Counted from the stretch's first letter, positions 48,018 to 57,324 are shown. The stretch is DNA of 64,000 bases from Marinomonas pollencensis (GCF_003387375.1 NZ_QUNG01000009.1:1-64000); one strand, 5' to 3'. Numbers and translations are program-made. The notes: generated by a model not told the origin, from the sequence alone.

Positions 48018-49517
48018 GTGCGAGTTCCCATTTTTACAAAATTATTTATTTCCTTGTTTATGACCAGTATTTTGCTGGTTATTGGTATGACTTTTTTTGT
48101 TAGTTACAGCTTTAAATCAGGCTTTCAAGAGTACTTAAATCAGCAAGAAAAAAAGGAAGTAGGGCGGCTCGCAAATCTATTGTCTGGGTATTATTCTGCA
48201 GATGATGGCTGGCAAACGCTAAGAATGCAGCCTGAAATATGGGCAGAGATGTTTGTTAAAATAGGCATGCCTTTTCCCGGTGAGCACTCTGCTCCTGAGC
48301 GTCATCCGAGCCCTAATATTGAACTTGGCCCAGGGCCCGACAGAGGCCCTGAACATGGCCGCGAACGCCATGAATTCCCACCGAGGAATGCGGCTGTTGC
48401 TGAAGAATTTGGTCCGATTAGTCATCGTCTTTTTCTTGAAAACAAAGACCATCAATGGGTCGCTGGGGTGTATTTTCCAGATCAAGAAGAGACCAGTGTC
48501 GAGTGGTTTAGAGAGCCCATTAAGCAATCTGGAAAGGTAGTTGGTTGGATCGTTTTGAAGCAAAAAGATCAACTATCAGGGCCTTTGGTGGGGCAGTTTT
48601 ATGCACAACAACAAAGCAATTTGATCTGGATAATAGGCCTAGCTGGATTAGCTTCGTTAATCGTTGCATTAGGCTTGGTTCGGCATTTTTTATTACCACT
48701 AAAACGCTTACAAAAAGGCGCAAATGCTCTCTCTGAGGGGGATTATAGCTTCACTTTCGAAGGTGGTAGTAATGATGAATTTGGCGAGTTAGCTAACCGG
48801 TTTCAGTATCTAGCGGGCAGTTTGAAGCGTCAAAAGGAAAGCCGTGAGCAATGGCTTGTCGATATATCTCATGAATTACGCACCCCCATCGCGGTGTTGC
48901 GTAGTGAATTAGAAGCGATCCAAGATGGAATCCGCAAGCCGGAGATGAAGCGCATGGATTCTATGCATCATCAGGTGATGGGGTTGCGTCGTTTGGTCGA
49001 CGACCTTTACCTGTTATCAAAAACCGATGCAGGGGGATACCAGTTAGATGTTCGGCGGCTCGATATTATTGCTCTCGTGCAAAGTGTTGCGAATCGCTTT
49101 GAGCATAGAATAGAGCAAAAAGGTCTCGTCTTAACAAGAGCACTGAGCGCGCCTGTATTTATCATGGGTGATGAGAAGACACTTGAACAGTTGTGTGTGA
49201 ACTTGTTTGAAAACAGTCTGCGCTATACGGATGCCCCGGGCACCATCAAGTTAGCCGCACAAGCTGACAAGGATGATGTGGTTTTGTTGTTTGAAGACTC
49301 CTCGCCCGGGGTAGAAGAGGTTCACTTAGACAAGTTATTTGCACGTCTATATCGAGTAGATCAATCTCGCAGCCGTTCTCACGGTGGCTCAGGGTTAGGT
49401 CTATCTATTTGCCAAAACATCGTCATGATGCATGGTGGAAGCATTGTCGCTAAGCGCTCCGAGTTGGGTGGTTTAGTTATTGAAGTCAGATTGAAAAGAG
49501 AAATTAACAATGGATGA
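48018..49517 (+). CDS. sensor histidine kinase, BaeS-like
   Basis: A 499-residue membrane kinase. Two transmembrane helices (about 8-29 and 201-221) bracket a periplasmic sensor domain. That domain has a Pro/Gly/His/Glu-rich stretch (about 83-124). HAMP (about 222-274), HisKA with phospho-acceptor His285 in VDISHELRTP, and HATPase_c with the N box NLFENSLRYT and GSGLGLSI follow. GTG 48018 has AAGGAA ahead. It overlaps the response-regulator gene by 8 bp and diverges from the redox operon. The charged, low-complexity sensor suggests a metal or cation signal. Confidence 0.93.
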   Translation: MRVPIFTKLFISLFMTSILLVIGMTFFVSYSFKSGFQEYLNQQEKKEVGRLANLLSGYYSADDGWQTLRMQPEIWAEMFVKIGMPFPGEHSAPERHPSPNIELGPGPDRGPEHGRERHEFPPRNAAVAEEFGPISHRLFLENKDHQWVAGVYFPDQEETSVEWFREPIKQSGKVVGWIVLKQKDQLSGPLVGQFYAQQQSNLIWIIGLAGLASLIVALGLVRHFLLPLKRLQKGANALSEGDYSFTFEGGSNDEFGELANRFQYLAGSLKRQKESREQWLVDISHELRTPIAVLRSELEAIQDGIRKPEMKRMDSMHHQVMGLRRLVDDLYLLSKTDAGGYQLDVRRLDIIALVQSVANRFEHRIEQKGLVLTRALSAPVFIMGDEKTLEQLCVNLFENSLRYTDAPGTIKLAAQADKDDVVLLFEDSSPGVEEVHLDKLFARLYRVDQSRSRSHGGSGLGLSICQNIVMMHGGSIVAKRSELGGLVIEVRLKREINNG

Positions 49518-50190
49518 GAAAAAGAAAAGTATTTTAGTGGTTGAAGATGAGCCAACATTAGCGGCTATCCTCTGTGAGTATTTAGAGCATGCTGGCTATC
49601 AAGCATATCAGCTCGATGATGGCGCACTTGTCGTTGATTTTGTTAAGGAAAATAACCCAAATTTGATTATTTTGGATCTAATGCTTCCAAATAAAAATGG
49701 GTTAGATATTTTCCGTGATATACGTTCGTTTAGCGAAGTTCCTGTCATCATGGCAACGGCTAAAGTAGAAGAAATTGACCGATTGTTGGGCTTGGAACTT
49801 GGAGCGGACGATTATATTTGTAAGCCATTTAGCACCAGAGAAGTGGTGGTGAGGGTGAAAAACATTTTGCGCCGCAGTGAAGCACCAGCGCTAAAAACGC
49901 AGGCTCGTTTGCAAGTAGACGAGCCTTCTATGACCGTCCGTTATCATCAACAAAAGGTGACTTTAACCCCCGCCGAATTTAAAATTCTAGCGCTGTTATT
50001 TAAAAACTCAGGCCGAATATATAGTCGTGATCAGCTGATGGATCATATTTATTCGGATCATCGTGTGGTTGCAGACAGAACCATAGACAGCCATATCAAA
50101 AACCTAAGACGTAAATTAGAAGACATAGATCCAGAGTTAGATTGCATTAAATCCGTTTACGGTGTCGGTTATAAATTTGACGACCAGTAG
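49510..50190 (+). CDS. OmpR-family response regulator, BaeR-like
   Basis: A 226-residue DNA-binding regulator. The receiver domain has acidic pocket E12/D13 and phospho-acceptor D56 in LIILDLMLP. The segment AKVEEIDRLLGLELGADDYICKPFS closely follows BaeR. A winged-helix C-terminal domain (about 130-225) ends in YGVGYKF. It is translated with the sensor kinase. Probable targets are its own operon, the EF-hand and lipoprotein genes downstream, and the divergent redox operon, but no operator repeat was identified. Confidence 0.93.
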   Translation: MDEKKKSILVVEDEPTLAAILCEYLEHAGYQAYQLDDGALVVDFVKENNPNLIILDLMLPNKNGLDIFRDIRSFSEVPVIMATAKVEEIDRLLGLELGADDYICKPFSTREVVVRVKNILRRSEAPALKTQARLQVDEPSMTVRYHQQKVTLTPAEFKILALLFKNSGRIYSRDQLMDHIYSDHRVVADRTIDSHIKNLRRKLEDIDPELDCIKSVYGVGYKFDDQ

Positions 50191-50284
50191 ACTTTTTCTC
50201 CATATTGGATACTAACTTCGTACCTACACTTCCTTTACTAAATAAACTGATTCCAGTTTTATGATTAAGTAAGGGAAGTAAACT

Positions 50285-50542
50285 ATGAAGAAGCTCTCCA
50301 CGGCAGTGTTACTGCCTGTTATCACAGCCAGTGTGCTTACGCTATTTTCTGTCAACAGCCTAGCGGCGGGCGGACAGCCACCACAAGCTCCACCTTCTTT
50401 TTCTCAAATGGACACCAATGGTGATGGTGTCTTAACTAAAGACGAAGTAAAAGGCCCCCTAGCGGATGACTTTGACCGTTTTGATGCCGATCACAGCGGT
50501 AGCCTTACGGAAGAAGAATTACCAGCGCCACCTAGCCATTAA
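50285..50542 (+). CDS. secreted EF-hand calcium-binding protein
   Basis: An 85-residue exported protein. The signal peptide is residues 1-28 (ending SLAA). The mature part has two EF-hand loops, DTNGDGVLTKDE (43-54) and DADHSGSLTEEE (67-78), both with the canonical acidic residue in the last position. The linker GGQPPQAPPSF is Pro-rich like parts of the sensor kinase. It starts 94 bp after the response regulator with a good AAGGGAAG ribosome site. It is likely a periplasmic Ca2+ (or other cation) binder in the same regulon. Confidence 0.85.
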   Translation: MKKLSTAVLLPVITASVLTLFSVNSLAAGGQPPQAPPSFSQMDTNGDGVLTKDEVKGPLADDFDRFDADHSGSLTEEELPAPPSH

Positions 50543-50714
50543 TTAAGCGACCGATCGCTAATAAGATCAATGCATGAGCGCGTCTAATACCGTGTGTTTG
50601 GCTAGCAATTGGATCAGGTTGCAGGTAGATCGAACTTCTTCTGCACAGCGCCGATGTTGAATGCACCTTTCGAGGTAGAGATAAACGCTCATCATAAATG
50701 ACAAGGAGATCACT

Positions 50715-51095
50715 ATGGGATTTCGTTCTGTTTTCGTGTTGAGTTGTTGTTTAACTTTGTCTGGATGTGCCATGGGGCCGCGCGGTGGTGGCGGTGCGCC
50801 ATTGGGATTATTTGCATTTGGCGCTGGCGTGGCGATAGGCTCAGTATTGACCACATTGCCGCCACGACATGTGGTGGTTAGAAACGATATTTATTATTCC
50901 GATGGCGTATTTTATCGGGATGGACCACATGGTTATGTGGTCATTGCGCCGTCACCTGGTGTGTGGGTAGATGATATTCCCGCAGACCATAAAGTGGTGC
51001 ATTATCAAGACCATGATTACTTTAAATGCAAAGGTGTTTGGTATCGTTTTGACCCGCAGCGTAAGCAATATCGAGTAGTGAAAGACCCTTTTTAG
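50715..51095 (+). CDS. small lipoprotein, DUF6515-like
   Basis: A 126-residue predicted lipoprotein. The signal peptide ends at lipobox LSGC (Cys18). A Gly-rich stretch (GPRGGGGAPLG) and a hydrophobic segment follow. A repeat-like aromatic domain (YYSDGVFYRDGPHGYVVI, then GVWYRFDPQRKQYRVV) resembles DUF6515/YXWGXW-type envelope proteins. Function unknown. It follows the EF-hand gene by 172 bp, with its own ribosome site (AAGGAGATCACT before ATG). Confidence 0.75.
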   Translation: MGFRSVFVLSCCLTLSGCAMGPRGGGGAPLGLFAFGAGVAIGSVLTTLPPRHVVVRNDIYYSDGVFYRDGPHGYVVIAPSPGVWVDDIPADHKVVHYQDHDYFKCKGVWYRFDPQRKQYRVVKDPF

Positions 51096-51123
51096 GAGGA
51101 TGTTGCGATACCCTGCCAGCATT

Positions 51124-51164
51124 AAAAAGGCCCCAAGTAAGTTAGATTGCATGGGGCCTTTTTG
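51124..51164. terminator. bidirectional terminator
   Basis: AAAAAGGCCCCA (51124-51135) pairs with TGGGGCCTTTTT (51152-51163) around a 16-base loop. It closes the lipoprotein gene and the convergent betA. Confidence 0.85.
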
Positions 51165-51180
51165 CGTCTAATGAGCCGCT

Positions 51181-52848
51181 TTAACGCTGTTTACTTTCAA
51201 ATTCAGGGTGAATCCAAACAGGGGCTTCTAAACGAGGCAAGGCTTGTTTTCCAAGAATCATATCAGCGGCTTTTTCCGCCACCATGATAGTCGGAGCATT
51301 TAAATTGCCGTTAGTAATGGTTGGAAAGACTGAAGAGTCGACCACTCGTAGATTTTGCAAACCACGAACTTGGCAGTGCTCATTCAAGACGGCCATTGGG
51401 TCACTATCGTCGCCCATCTTACAAGTACAAGACGGATGATAAGCGCTCTCTACGTTTTCTTTTACCCAGCGGTCGATATCTTCGTCGCTTTGAATGTCCA
51501 TACCAGGTTGAATCTCGTCACCACGGAAATCGTCTAGAGCAGGTTGCTGTAATATTTCACGGGTGAGACGGATGGTATCGCGCCAATCTTGTTTATCTTG
51601 CTCGGTAGAAATGTAATTAAACAAGATACGAGGCTTGGCAGTAGGGTCTGCTGATTCGATCCATAGCTTACCGCGACTTTCTGGCTTATTTGGTCCTACA
51701 TGGACTTGGAAACCATGGCCTTCTACCGCGGCCTGGCCATCGTAGCGCATAGCGGCTGGCAGGAAGTGGTATTGGATATTAGGCCATTTCAACCCTGCTC
51801 GTGAGCGGATAAAGCCACAAGATTCAAAGTGATTGGTAGCACCTAAGCCGGTTTTAAACAGCATCCAACGAGTACCGATTAGCCCCTTGCTAATCAGTCC
51901 CAATTTGCTGTTTAGAGTGACAGGCTTTTTACAGAAATACTGGAAGTAGACTTCTAGGTGATCCTGTAAGTTTTCACCCACACCAGGCAGTTCGTGCAAG
52001 ACTGGTACACCGGCTTTTTCAAGTACCTCTTTTGGACCCACTCCGGACAATTGCAACAATTGTGGTGAGCCAACGGAGCCTGCTGACAGGATGACTTCTT
52101 TACGAGCGTTGACCTGTTGTGTGTGTCCGCTATTGCTGAATTCTATGCCGACGGCTTTTTTACCTTCAAACACGATTTTATGGCTCAGAACCCCTGTTTT
52201 TACTGTCAGGTTAGGGCGTTGCATTGCACGGCGCAGGTAGGCATTAGAGGTCGATGCTCGTACGCCATTTTTGACCGTCATGTGCATAGCACCGAAACCT
52301 TCTTGGCGGTAGCCATTGTAGTCATCGGTTTTACCGTAGCCTGCCTGATCACCTGCATTAATGAAGGCTTCATAAAGAGGATTGTAGGTCATGTCATTGC
52401 CGTTGTTGGTCGACAATGGGCCTTGTCCGCCACGATAGGTGTCCGCGCCGTTCTTCCAGGTTTCGGCTTTTTTGAAATAGGGTAGACAGGTTTGATAATT
52501 CCAACCTTTAGCACCGTTTTCTTCCCACTGATCAAAGTCACAAGCGTGACCGCGAACGTAAACCATGCCATTAATGGAAGAGGAACCACCTAACACCTTG
52601 CCACGAGGGCAATGCATTTCTCGATTGTCTAAGCCCGGCTCTTTTTCAGTATGAAATTGCCAAGCGTACTTTTCCGTATTCATCGGGTATGACAAAGCGG
52701 TTGGCATCTGAATGAACAGGCTCTTATCTGAGCCGCCCATTTCTAAAAGTAATACTCTGTTATCACCGTTTTCTGTCAGCCTGTCTGCTAGCACACACCC
52801 TGCGGAACCGGCGCCGACAATGATGTAATCGTATAATTCGCTACTCAT
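51181..52848 (-). CDS. betA: choline dehydrogenase
   Basis: GMC-family flavoprotein that oxidises choline to betaine aldehyde (and can go on to betaine), membrane-associated. The 555-residue protein has the FAD motif [13 protein letters not shown] near 12-24. GMC signatures are [18 protein letters not shown] and [16 protein letters not shown]. The C-terminal HPSCTCKMG contains the catalytic His region, followed by [17 protein letters not shown]. It is second in the betB-betA operon, 13 bp downstream of betB. Together they produce the osmoprotectant glycine betaine. Confidence 0.95.
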   Translation of the reverse strand: MSSELYDYIIVGAGSAGCVLADRLTENGDNRVLLLEMGGSDKSLFIQMPTALSYPMNTEKYAWQFHTEKEPGLDNREMHCPRGKVLGGSSSINGMVYVRGHACDFDQWEENGAKGWNYQTCLPYFKKAETWKNGADTYRGGQGPLSTNNGNDMTYNPLYEAFINAGDQAGYGKTDDYNGYRQEGFGAMHMTVKNGVRASTSNAYLRRAMQRPNLTVKTGVLSHKIVFEGKKAVGIEFSNSGHTQQVNARKEVILSAGSVGSPQLLQLSGVGPKEVLEKAGVPVLHELPGVGENLQDHLEVYFQYFCKKPVTLNSKLGLISKGLIGTRWMLFKTGLGATNHFESCGFIRSRAGLKWPNIQYHFLPAAMRYDGQAAVEGHGFQVHVGPNKPESRGKLWIESADPTAKPRILFNYISTEQDKQDWRDTIRLTREILQQPALDDFRGDEIQPGMDIQSDEDIDRWVKENVESAYHPSCTCKMGDDSDPMAVLNEHCQVRGLQNLRVVDSSVFPTITNGNLNAPTIMVAEKAADMILGKQALPRLEAPVWIHPEFESKQR

Positions 52849-52861
52849 TTGTTGTGCTCGC

Positions 52862-54319
52862 TTAATAAGGGTTTTGAACGTCGTTTAGGTCAACAAACAC
52901 GCTCTTATTTTGTGTGTAGTGATACAAGGTCTCGATGCCGTTTTCACGACCCACACCAGATTCTTTATAACCACCTACCGGCATTTCAGCAGGAGAAGAT
53001 CCCCAGGCATTGATCCAGCAGATACCGGCTTGCATTTGATTGATGACACGGTGTGCACGGGCAAAGTCTTTGGTGAAAACACCGGCAGCTAGACCATATT
53101 TTGTGTCATTTGCTCGGGCAATTACTTCATCTTCATTGCTAAAGCTTAGTACCGACATAACAGGGCCGAAGATCTCATCGCGTACTTGAGGCATGTCGTC
53201 GGTGCAGTCAGTAAACACAGTAGGGGCAACGAAAGCGCCATTTTCTAGACCATTTTCAGTAACTTGGTATCCTCCGCACAATAGGGTTGCGCCAGAAGCT
53301 TTTGCGGCATCGATAAAGCCCAGTACCTTTTGCATATGATCTTTAGAAATAAGTGCGCCGACTTGAGTATCCATATCCATTGGATCACCAATAATCATGG
53401 CTTCGGTGCGTGTTTTTAACTCTGTAGTGAAAGCATCCATAATGTCAGCATGGACAAAAACGCGAGTACCGTTGGTGCAAACTTCCCCTTGAGTATAGAA
53501 GTTAGCGAGCATTGCCGCTGACACCGCTTGATCAACAGGCATATCAGGGAAAATAATCATTGGGGATTTGCCCCCTAATTCCATGGTTACTTGTTTCAGG
53601 GACTGCGCGGAAGCGGCCATGACTTTTTTGCCCGTACCCACTTCACCAGTGAAGGACACCTTGTCGATACCTGGGTGTGCGGTAATCATTTGGCCAGTGC
53701 GAGCATCGCCTTGAACCACATTGAATACGCCATCAGGCAAACCTGCTTGAGTGTAAATCTCTGCTAATTTTAGGGCCGTTAACGGTGTTTCTTCAGATGG
53801 TTTGAAAATCATCGCATTGCCGGCAGCCAGAGCAGGCCCCGACTTCCAGCAAGCGATTTGAATAGGGTAGTTCCAGGCACCAATACCGGCGCATACACCG
53901 AGTGGCTCTTTTCGAGTATAGAAAAAGTTGCCGTTGCCAAGGTCTTGGTATTCCCCTTGAATTTTATCGGCTAGACCCGCGTAGTATTCGATAACGTCGG
54001 CGCCAGTTTCAATGTCGACACAAATGGCTTCTTGTAGTGGTTTGCCGGTATCTAGCACTTCTAGACGGGCCAGCTCTTCGTTGTTTTCACGCAACAATTC
54101 TGCGGCTCTTTTAAGGATGCGCCCACGCTCTACTGCACTCATCGCTGCCCACACTTGCTGGCCTTTCTTAGCAGACTCTACAGCAGCATCTAATTCAGCT
54201 TGTCCGGCGTGCTCTATAGTGGCAATGACTTCACCTGTAGCTGGGTTTAATGTGTCAAAGTGCTCTTGGCTGGTGGATGCATGGTAGCGACCGTGAATAT
54301 ATTGCTGCTGATGTGCCAT
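52862..54319 (-). CDS. betB: betaine-aldehyde dehydrogenase
   Basis: NAD(P)-dependent enzyme that oxidises betaine aldehyde to glycine betaine. From ATG 54319 the product is 485 residues. It shows the aldehyde dehydrogenase Glu motif MELGGKSPM and the catalytic Cys in [14 protein letters not shown], and ends with [10 protein letters not shown] longer frame to 54364 adds 15 residues and is rejected because AGAGG sits well placed before 54319. The gene is preceded by a perfect palindrome (54390-54419) of BetI type; no betI gene is adjacent. Confidence 0.95.
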   Translation of the reverse strand: MAHQQQYIHGRYHASTSQEHFDTLNPATGEVIATIEHAGQAELDAAVESAKKGQQVWAAMSAVERGRILKRAAELLRENNEELARLEVLDTGKPLQEAICVDIETGADVIEYYAGLADKIQGEYQDLGNGNFFYTRKEPLGVCAGIGAWNYPIQIACWKSGPALAAGNAMIFKPSEETPLTALKLAEIYTQAGLPDGVFNVVQGDARTGQMITAHPGIDKVSFTGEVGTGKKVMAASAQSLKQVTMELGGKSPMIIFPDMPVDQAVSAAMLANFYTQGEVCTNGTRVFVHADIMDAFTTELKTRTEAMIIGDPMDMDTQVGALISKDHMQKVLGFIDAAKASGATLLCGGYQVTENGLENGAFVAPTVFTDCTDDMPQVRDEIFGPVMSVLSFSNEDEVIARANDTKYGLAAGVFTKDFARAHRVINQMQAGICWINAWGSSPAEMPVGGYKESGVGRENGIETLYHYTQNKSVFVDLNDVQNPY

Positions 54320-54389
54320 GATAAACCTCTTTAAGAATTTGGTTTCTTGACGATAAATTCGCATGAATAATCGATATTTTAACTATCGC

Positions 54390-54419
54390 GTTTTTATTAA
54401 ACGCTCGTTTAATAAAAAC
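54390..54419. promoter_or_regulatory. BetI-type operator palindrome
   Basis: Two perfect 14-bp inverted arms (54390-54403 and 54406-54419) around CT, with core ATTAAACG / CGTTTAAT. It lies 71 bp upstream of betB. BetI, a TetR-family repressor that responds to choline, binds closely similar palindromes upstream of bet genes in other gammaproteobacteria. Confidence 0.75.
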
Positions 54420-54560
54420 AATTGTACATTTTTTGACTATAAAAAGCAGCCGTAATGCAATAATTAGTGGTCTAAGGATAGTTGGAAACGTTAGGGAAAA
54501 GAAAGAGGTTGTGCTAACTAGGTAAGAATTATCACGTGAGAATAATGACCTATGTAAAGT

Positions 54561-54598
54561 TAAGCCCCTTACTTTAAAGGGCTAAAGTAAGGGGCTTA
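54561..54598. terminator. 16-bp hairpin downstream of the CBM48 gene
   Basis: TAAGCCCCTTACTTTA (54561-54576) and its complement (54583-54598) pair perfectly, loop AAGGGC. On the minus strand it follows the CBM48 gene by 20 bp; the T content after it is weak. Confidence 0.6.
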
Positions 54599-54618
54599 GA
54601 AAAAGTCGGTGCGGCTTC

Positions 54619-54924
54619 TTAAAGGCTAATTACGCTATTGCTATCGTAGCTTACTGGGCTGGGCACATAGTCGTCAGCCATGTCATCATTTAGCCATTGA
54701 GTGCCATCTAAAACATAGCGAAATTGGTAAGCTGTGTTTACTTCTAAGCTTAGGGTTGAGGCAAACACTCCTGATTTTTGCTTTCTCATTGGGTTGGCGG
54801 TGCAATCCCAATTATTAAAGTCGCCAACGACAGCAACATTTTTGGCAGTACCTACCTTATCGGCAGGAAGGGCAAATTTTACTTTGCATTCAGGTTTGGT
54901 TTTTAAATATTTTTTCTCAATCAT
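54619..54924 (-). CDS. stand-alone CBM48/isoamylase early-set domain protein
   Basis: A 101-residue protein that is essentially one glycogen-binding (CBM48/AMPK-beta) domain. It shows VAVVGDFNNWDCTANPM (about 32-48) and YQFRYVLDGTQWLNDDMADD (about 68-87). ATG 54924 is chosen because GGAG lies six bases ahead; longer frames to 55008 lack support. Similar small proteins occur widely in marine gammaproteobacteria with no assigned role. It has no catalytic domain and no glycogen genes nearby. It may bind glucan or act as an adaptor. Confidence 0.8.
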   Translation of the reverse strand: MIEKKYLKTKPECKVKFALPADKVGTAKNVAVVGDFNNWDCTANPMRKQKSGVFASTLSLEVNTAYQFRYVLDGTQWLNDDMADDYVPSPVSYDSNSVISL

Positions 54925-55210
54925 TTCCAACTCCATTGTCCAGTCTGAGAGGCAATTAATGTCTAGGGTGAAAGTAAGGACACCTATTCTAAGCAAGTCC
55001 TGCGCCATGAATCGTAACTTATTAATACGATTAAAAATTACAACAAATGAGCGGTTTTTCTACGAACACCCTCTGACATCATAATAAAAATAGCCCTTAA
55101 ACGCTGCTACTGTTTGGTGCTACTGATCAAAAAGTGCACATTTATTTTGCTTCTATGAACTATAATTAGAAGGTGACATAACGCACCCACTCTAAAAAAG
55201 AGGTGATAAC

Positions 55211-55357
55211 ATGGACCTTCAAATGACAGTGTTAGTTGTGTTAATTGCAATATTGGTCATTAAGATCATATATCTTGTTGTTTTTAAACGACCACACGAT
55301 AAGCATCGCCATAAGTTACATCATCACTCTAATCGCCATCATCATTGGCCTAGGTAG
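55211..55357 (+). CDS. small membrane protein with His-rich tail
   Basis: A 48-residue reading frame with ribosome site AGAGGTG six bases before ATG 55211. A perfect TATAAT hexamer lies 45 bp upstream (55161-55166). Residues 4-25 form one transmembrane helix. The C-terminal 23 residues are basic and contain ten histidines, including HHH twice. It overlaps the 3' end of the convergent acyltransferase gene by 16 bp. No family is recognised. The His tail suggests metal binding or pH sensing. Real expression is likely but unproven. Confidence 0.6.
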   Translation: MDLQMTVLVVLIAILVIKIIYLVVFKRPHDKHRHKLHHHSNRHHHWPR

Positions 55358-57054
55358 CGTTTTCGCTTCGCTTCTTTGACTGTATTTAGGTCTACTAAGA
55401 CTAAACCGTCTATACAGTAGCCAAAGTCAGCATCGACACCAAAGTCTAAGAAGCGAACTCCTCCTTCTTCGCAAATCTCACTGTATTGCTTAAATAAAGT
55501 AGGGACGCTCGCCCCAAAGTGACCAAGTTGTTCTTTAAGGACTTTAAAGTCTTCTTCATAACTGGTGCCTGAAAACAGTCCCGAGATAATGTCGGCGTGT
55601 TCTTGGGTCACTTGGTAGGGGGTGAATGAGCGCGCTAAGTGTTCTTTGTCTGAGAAATACAAAGAGTAAAAAGACACGATAAAATCTTTGGCAATTTGAG
55701 GGTAGCTATTGCTGAGGCTTACAGGGCCAAACATATAGCGAATATTTGGGTGCCGATTTAGGTAAGCACCAATGCCGTACCACAAATAGTCTAGGCTGCG
55801 TTTGCCCCAGTATTTCGGCTGGATAAAGCTGCGCCCCAGTTCAATACCTTGTTCAAAATAGGGTTCCATATCACAGGAATAGCAGAACAATTCAGCGCTA
55901 TAAATACGGTTTGGGCTCTCTTCTTTCATATAGCGCGCCACTTCACCGATACGGTAAGCACCGACAATTTCGAGCTCTTCTTCATCCCACAGAATTAAGT
56001 GGCGATAATATTGATCATATTTATCTAGGTCGGAGCGTTCTCCAGTGCCTTCGCCTACTTTACGAAAGGCAATTTCACGTAAACGACCAATTTCTTTCAT
56101 GGTGATGGAGGCTGGGTCGTAGTCAAATAAATAGATTTGTTTATTGTCTTTGGTACTGCCTAAGTGCTCAGATTGCTTTAATTCATTACGAATCAGTTGT
56201 CGGTTTTGTGGGTGCTCAACCGTTTTTTCGGTTTTTAATAAGGGTTTTTTTCCCTTGGCGATACGGTAAAGGTGACGTTTCACCAGCTTACTTTTTTCTT
56301 TGTCGCTTAAAGGTAGCTTTGCGAGCTCCTGAATGGGGATAGCTTGCCCTACTTGCATCGGGATTTTTCGGTTTCTCTGACGAAACATTTCGTTTGCTAG
56401 CTGGATGGTGGAAAGAGGGCGATAGACAAGAGAGCTAGTGTAAAACAGCATAGAGTTGCGTCCACCAATATGGACGGGTAATAAAGGGCTGTTGGTCTTC
56501 TGCGCCAGCTTTAAATAGTTATGATTCCAGCCTTGGTCTTTTACCCCGCTTGGTGATAAACGCGACACTTCTCCAGCAGGAAATATAATGACAGCTTCTT
56601 CATTATGAAGACAATTCATTATCGCTTTCAGTTGTTGTCGCCCGGTTTTACCGCCCATGTTATCTACTGGTAAAACAAGGTTTTTTAAACCGTCAAAACC
56701 CATTAAAAGGTCGTTCCCGACTATCTTAACGTCAGGACGGATCTCGCCGATTAAACGCAGTAGAGCTAAGCCATCTAATGCACCAAGAGGGTGATTAGCA
56801 ATGATCATAACGCGCCCGCTAGCGGGTATGTTGCGGCGATCTATTTGGCCAACTTGGTAGGTGAAATTGAAATGTTCTAGAACACGATCAATAAATTCGA
56901 AGCCGATGCAGTCGCCATTATTTTCTAGGAAGTCGTTTACTTCATTTTCATGGAATAGGCGTTTTAATACACTCAGTGTTGGGCGAGTAATTAAAGGGCT
57001 CTTGTCGAAGAACTGAGGTGATTTATTGGCAATCAATTGTTCTACTTGTATCAC
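55342..57054 (-). CDS. olsF: bifunctional ornithine lipid synthase, OlsF-like
   Basis: A 570-residue two-domain acyltransferase. The N-terminal half (about 60-260) is a PlsC/OlsA-type acyltransferase with NHPLGALDG (HX4D motif) and FPAGEVSR. The C-terminal half (about 305-540) is a GNAT-like N-acyltransferase of the OlsB/hemolysin type (YDQYYRHLILWDEEELEIVG, LELGRS-like segments, KYWGKRSLDYLWYGIG). This order is that of OlsF, which makes phosphorus-free ornithine lipids from ornithine and acyl-ACP. Such lipids often replace phospholipids under phosphate limitation. No pho box was identified. Confidence 0.82.
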   Translation of the reverse strand: MIQVEQLIANKSPQFFDKSPLITRPTLSVLKRLFHENEVNDFLENNGDCIGFEFIDRVLEHFNFTYQVGQIDRRNIPASGRVMIIANHPLGALDGLALLRLIGEIRPDVKIVGNDLLMGFDGLKNLVLPVDNMGGKTGRQQLKAIMNCLHNEEAVIIFPAGEVSRLSPSGVKDQGWNHNYLKLAQKTNSPLLPVHIGGRNSMLFYTSSLVYRPLSTIQLANEMFRQRNRKIPMQVGQAIPIQELAKLPLSDKEKSKLVKRHLYRIAKGKKPLLKTEKTVEHPQNRQLIRNELKQSEHLGSTKDNKQIYLFDYDPASITMKEIGRLREIAFRKVGEGTGERSDLDKYDQYYRHLILWDEEELEIVGAYRIGEVARYMKEESPNRIYSAELFCYSCDMEPYFEQGIELGRSFIQPKYWGKRSLDYLWYGIGAYLNRHPNIRYMFGPVSLSNSYPQIAKDFIVSFYSLYFSDKEHLARSFTPYQVTQEHADIISGLFSGTSYEEDFKVLKEQLGHFGASVPTLFKQYSEICEEGGVRFLDFGVDADFGYCIDGLVLVDLNTVKEAKRKRYLGQ

Positions 57055-57192
57055 AGCGAAGCTCCGCTAAGGGGAAAGAGTTCTTTATTGGTTACTTCGA
57101 GATTAGAGTGACTATATGACAAGCTGGTGACGCTAAGGTGTCGGAAATATGACCATTGAATAAATGTATGAAACGGCGCCTTTTGTTAAGGC

Positions 57193-57216
57193 AAAAAAAA
57201 GCCCACCGAAGTGGGC
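57193..57216 (-). terminator. rho-independent terminator (minus strand)
   Basis: GCCCAC/GTGGGC with a stable TTCG loop, then eight T on the minus strand (A run 57193-57200 on plus). Confidence 0.9.
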
Positions 57217-57324
57217 CAAGAATCGCTAACTGCAGGGCAGTAGCGACGGAGTCATCTGGGAAACTTTCTTTTTCAGATAAGGCAGAAGCCCATCTAGCAA
57301 GAAAAAGAAAATAGATACTCAACA
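57193..57324 (-). ncRNA. candidate small RNA with its own promoter and terminator
   Basis: On the minus strand an extended -10 (TGTTATAAT, 57339-57331) would start transcription near 57324. The ~130-nt product contains a hairpin ATCTG/CAGAT and a hairpin built on TCGCTACTG with CAGTTAGCGA. It ends in a classic terminator, GCCCAC-TTCG-GTGGGC followed by eight T. The terminator does not immediately follow any convincing gene. I cannot name a known family. A GTG-started 77-codon frame through it lacks a ribosome site. Confidence 0.55.
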
